DNA of 8,819 nucleotides. It comes from a bacterium. GTDB taxonomy: Bacteria > Actinomycetota > Acidimicrobiia > UBA5794 > ZC4RG35. A program made the position numbers and the translations under genes. Below the pieces are notes generated by a model, which was not told where the DNA came from, searched no databases, and was given only the letters and a program-made list of their open reading frames with translations. Location of the stretch: assembly GCA_028819835.1 (NCBI GenBank), contig JAPPKR010000257.1, forward strand, positions 1 through 8,819, in the 5' to 3' direction. Positions 8,815-8,819 of the stretch are shown here, one piece after another (positions within the stretch are counted from its first letter, which is position 1; each line of letters starts with the position of its first letter).

Positions 8815-8819
8815 CCGGA

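Overview
The window is GC-rich bacterial chromosome with dense, ordinary-length genes, several GTG or TTG starts and acyl-CoA type catabolic genes. This suits a high-GC actinobacterium, perhaps of the Acidimicrobiia kind, but that placement is an inference from gene content and base composition. No marker gene, tRNA, rRNA, CRISPR array, insertion sequence or integrase is visible.

Left part (1-3474): a winged-helix regulator with four C-terminal cysteines, SufR-like in style, lies 10 bases upstream of a full-length AcnA-type aconitase. The two very likely form one transcript. A promoter-like -10 box with a perfect 10-bp palindrome beside it precedes the regulator. An Fe-S-type regulator coupled to an Fe-S enzyme is the most coherent functional unit here. 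A GC-rich hairpin follows aconitase.

Middle part (3587-6157): two paralogous six-helix membrane proteins, both on the minus strand and about 45% identical by eye, flank a plus-strand metal-dependent cyclase/amidohydrolase (kynurenine formamidase/isatin hydrolase superfamily). The second membrane gene is best started at a TTG behind a perfect AGGAGG. That start makes its N-terminus line up with its paralogue.

Right part (6342-8814): a family III (CaiB/BaiF) CoA-transferase converges with an acyl-CoA dehydrogenase superfamily gene, with 25 bases between them. The pair suggests activation and oxidation of an organic acid as its CoA ester, but the substrate cannot be read from the sequence. The flavoprotein appears to lack the usual C-terminal catalytic glutamate and looks more like the DszC/HsaA branch. 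A 38-bp imperfect direct repeat with a conserved hairpin core brackets the CoA-transferase; one copy lies over the 3' end of the flavoprotein gene. This suggests an old duplication or rearrangement.

From aconitase onward every gene is on the opposite strand to its neighbour, so there is no long operon. I see no clear defence, secretion or otherwise new multi-gene system. The best leads are the regulator-aconitase pair, the membrane-protein duplication around the cyclase, and the bracketing repeat.
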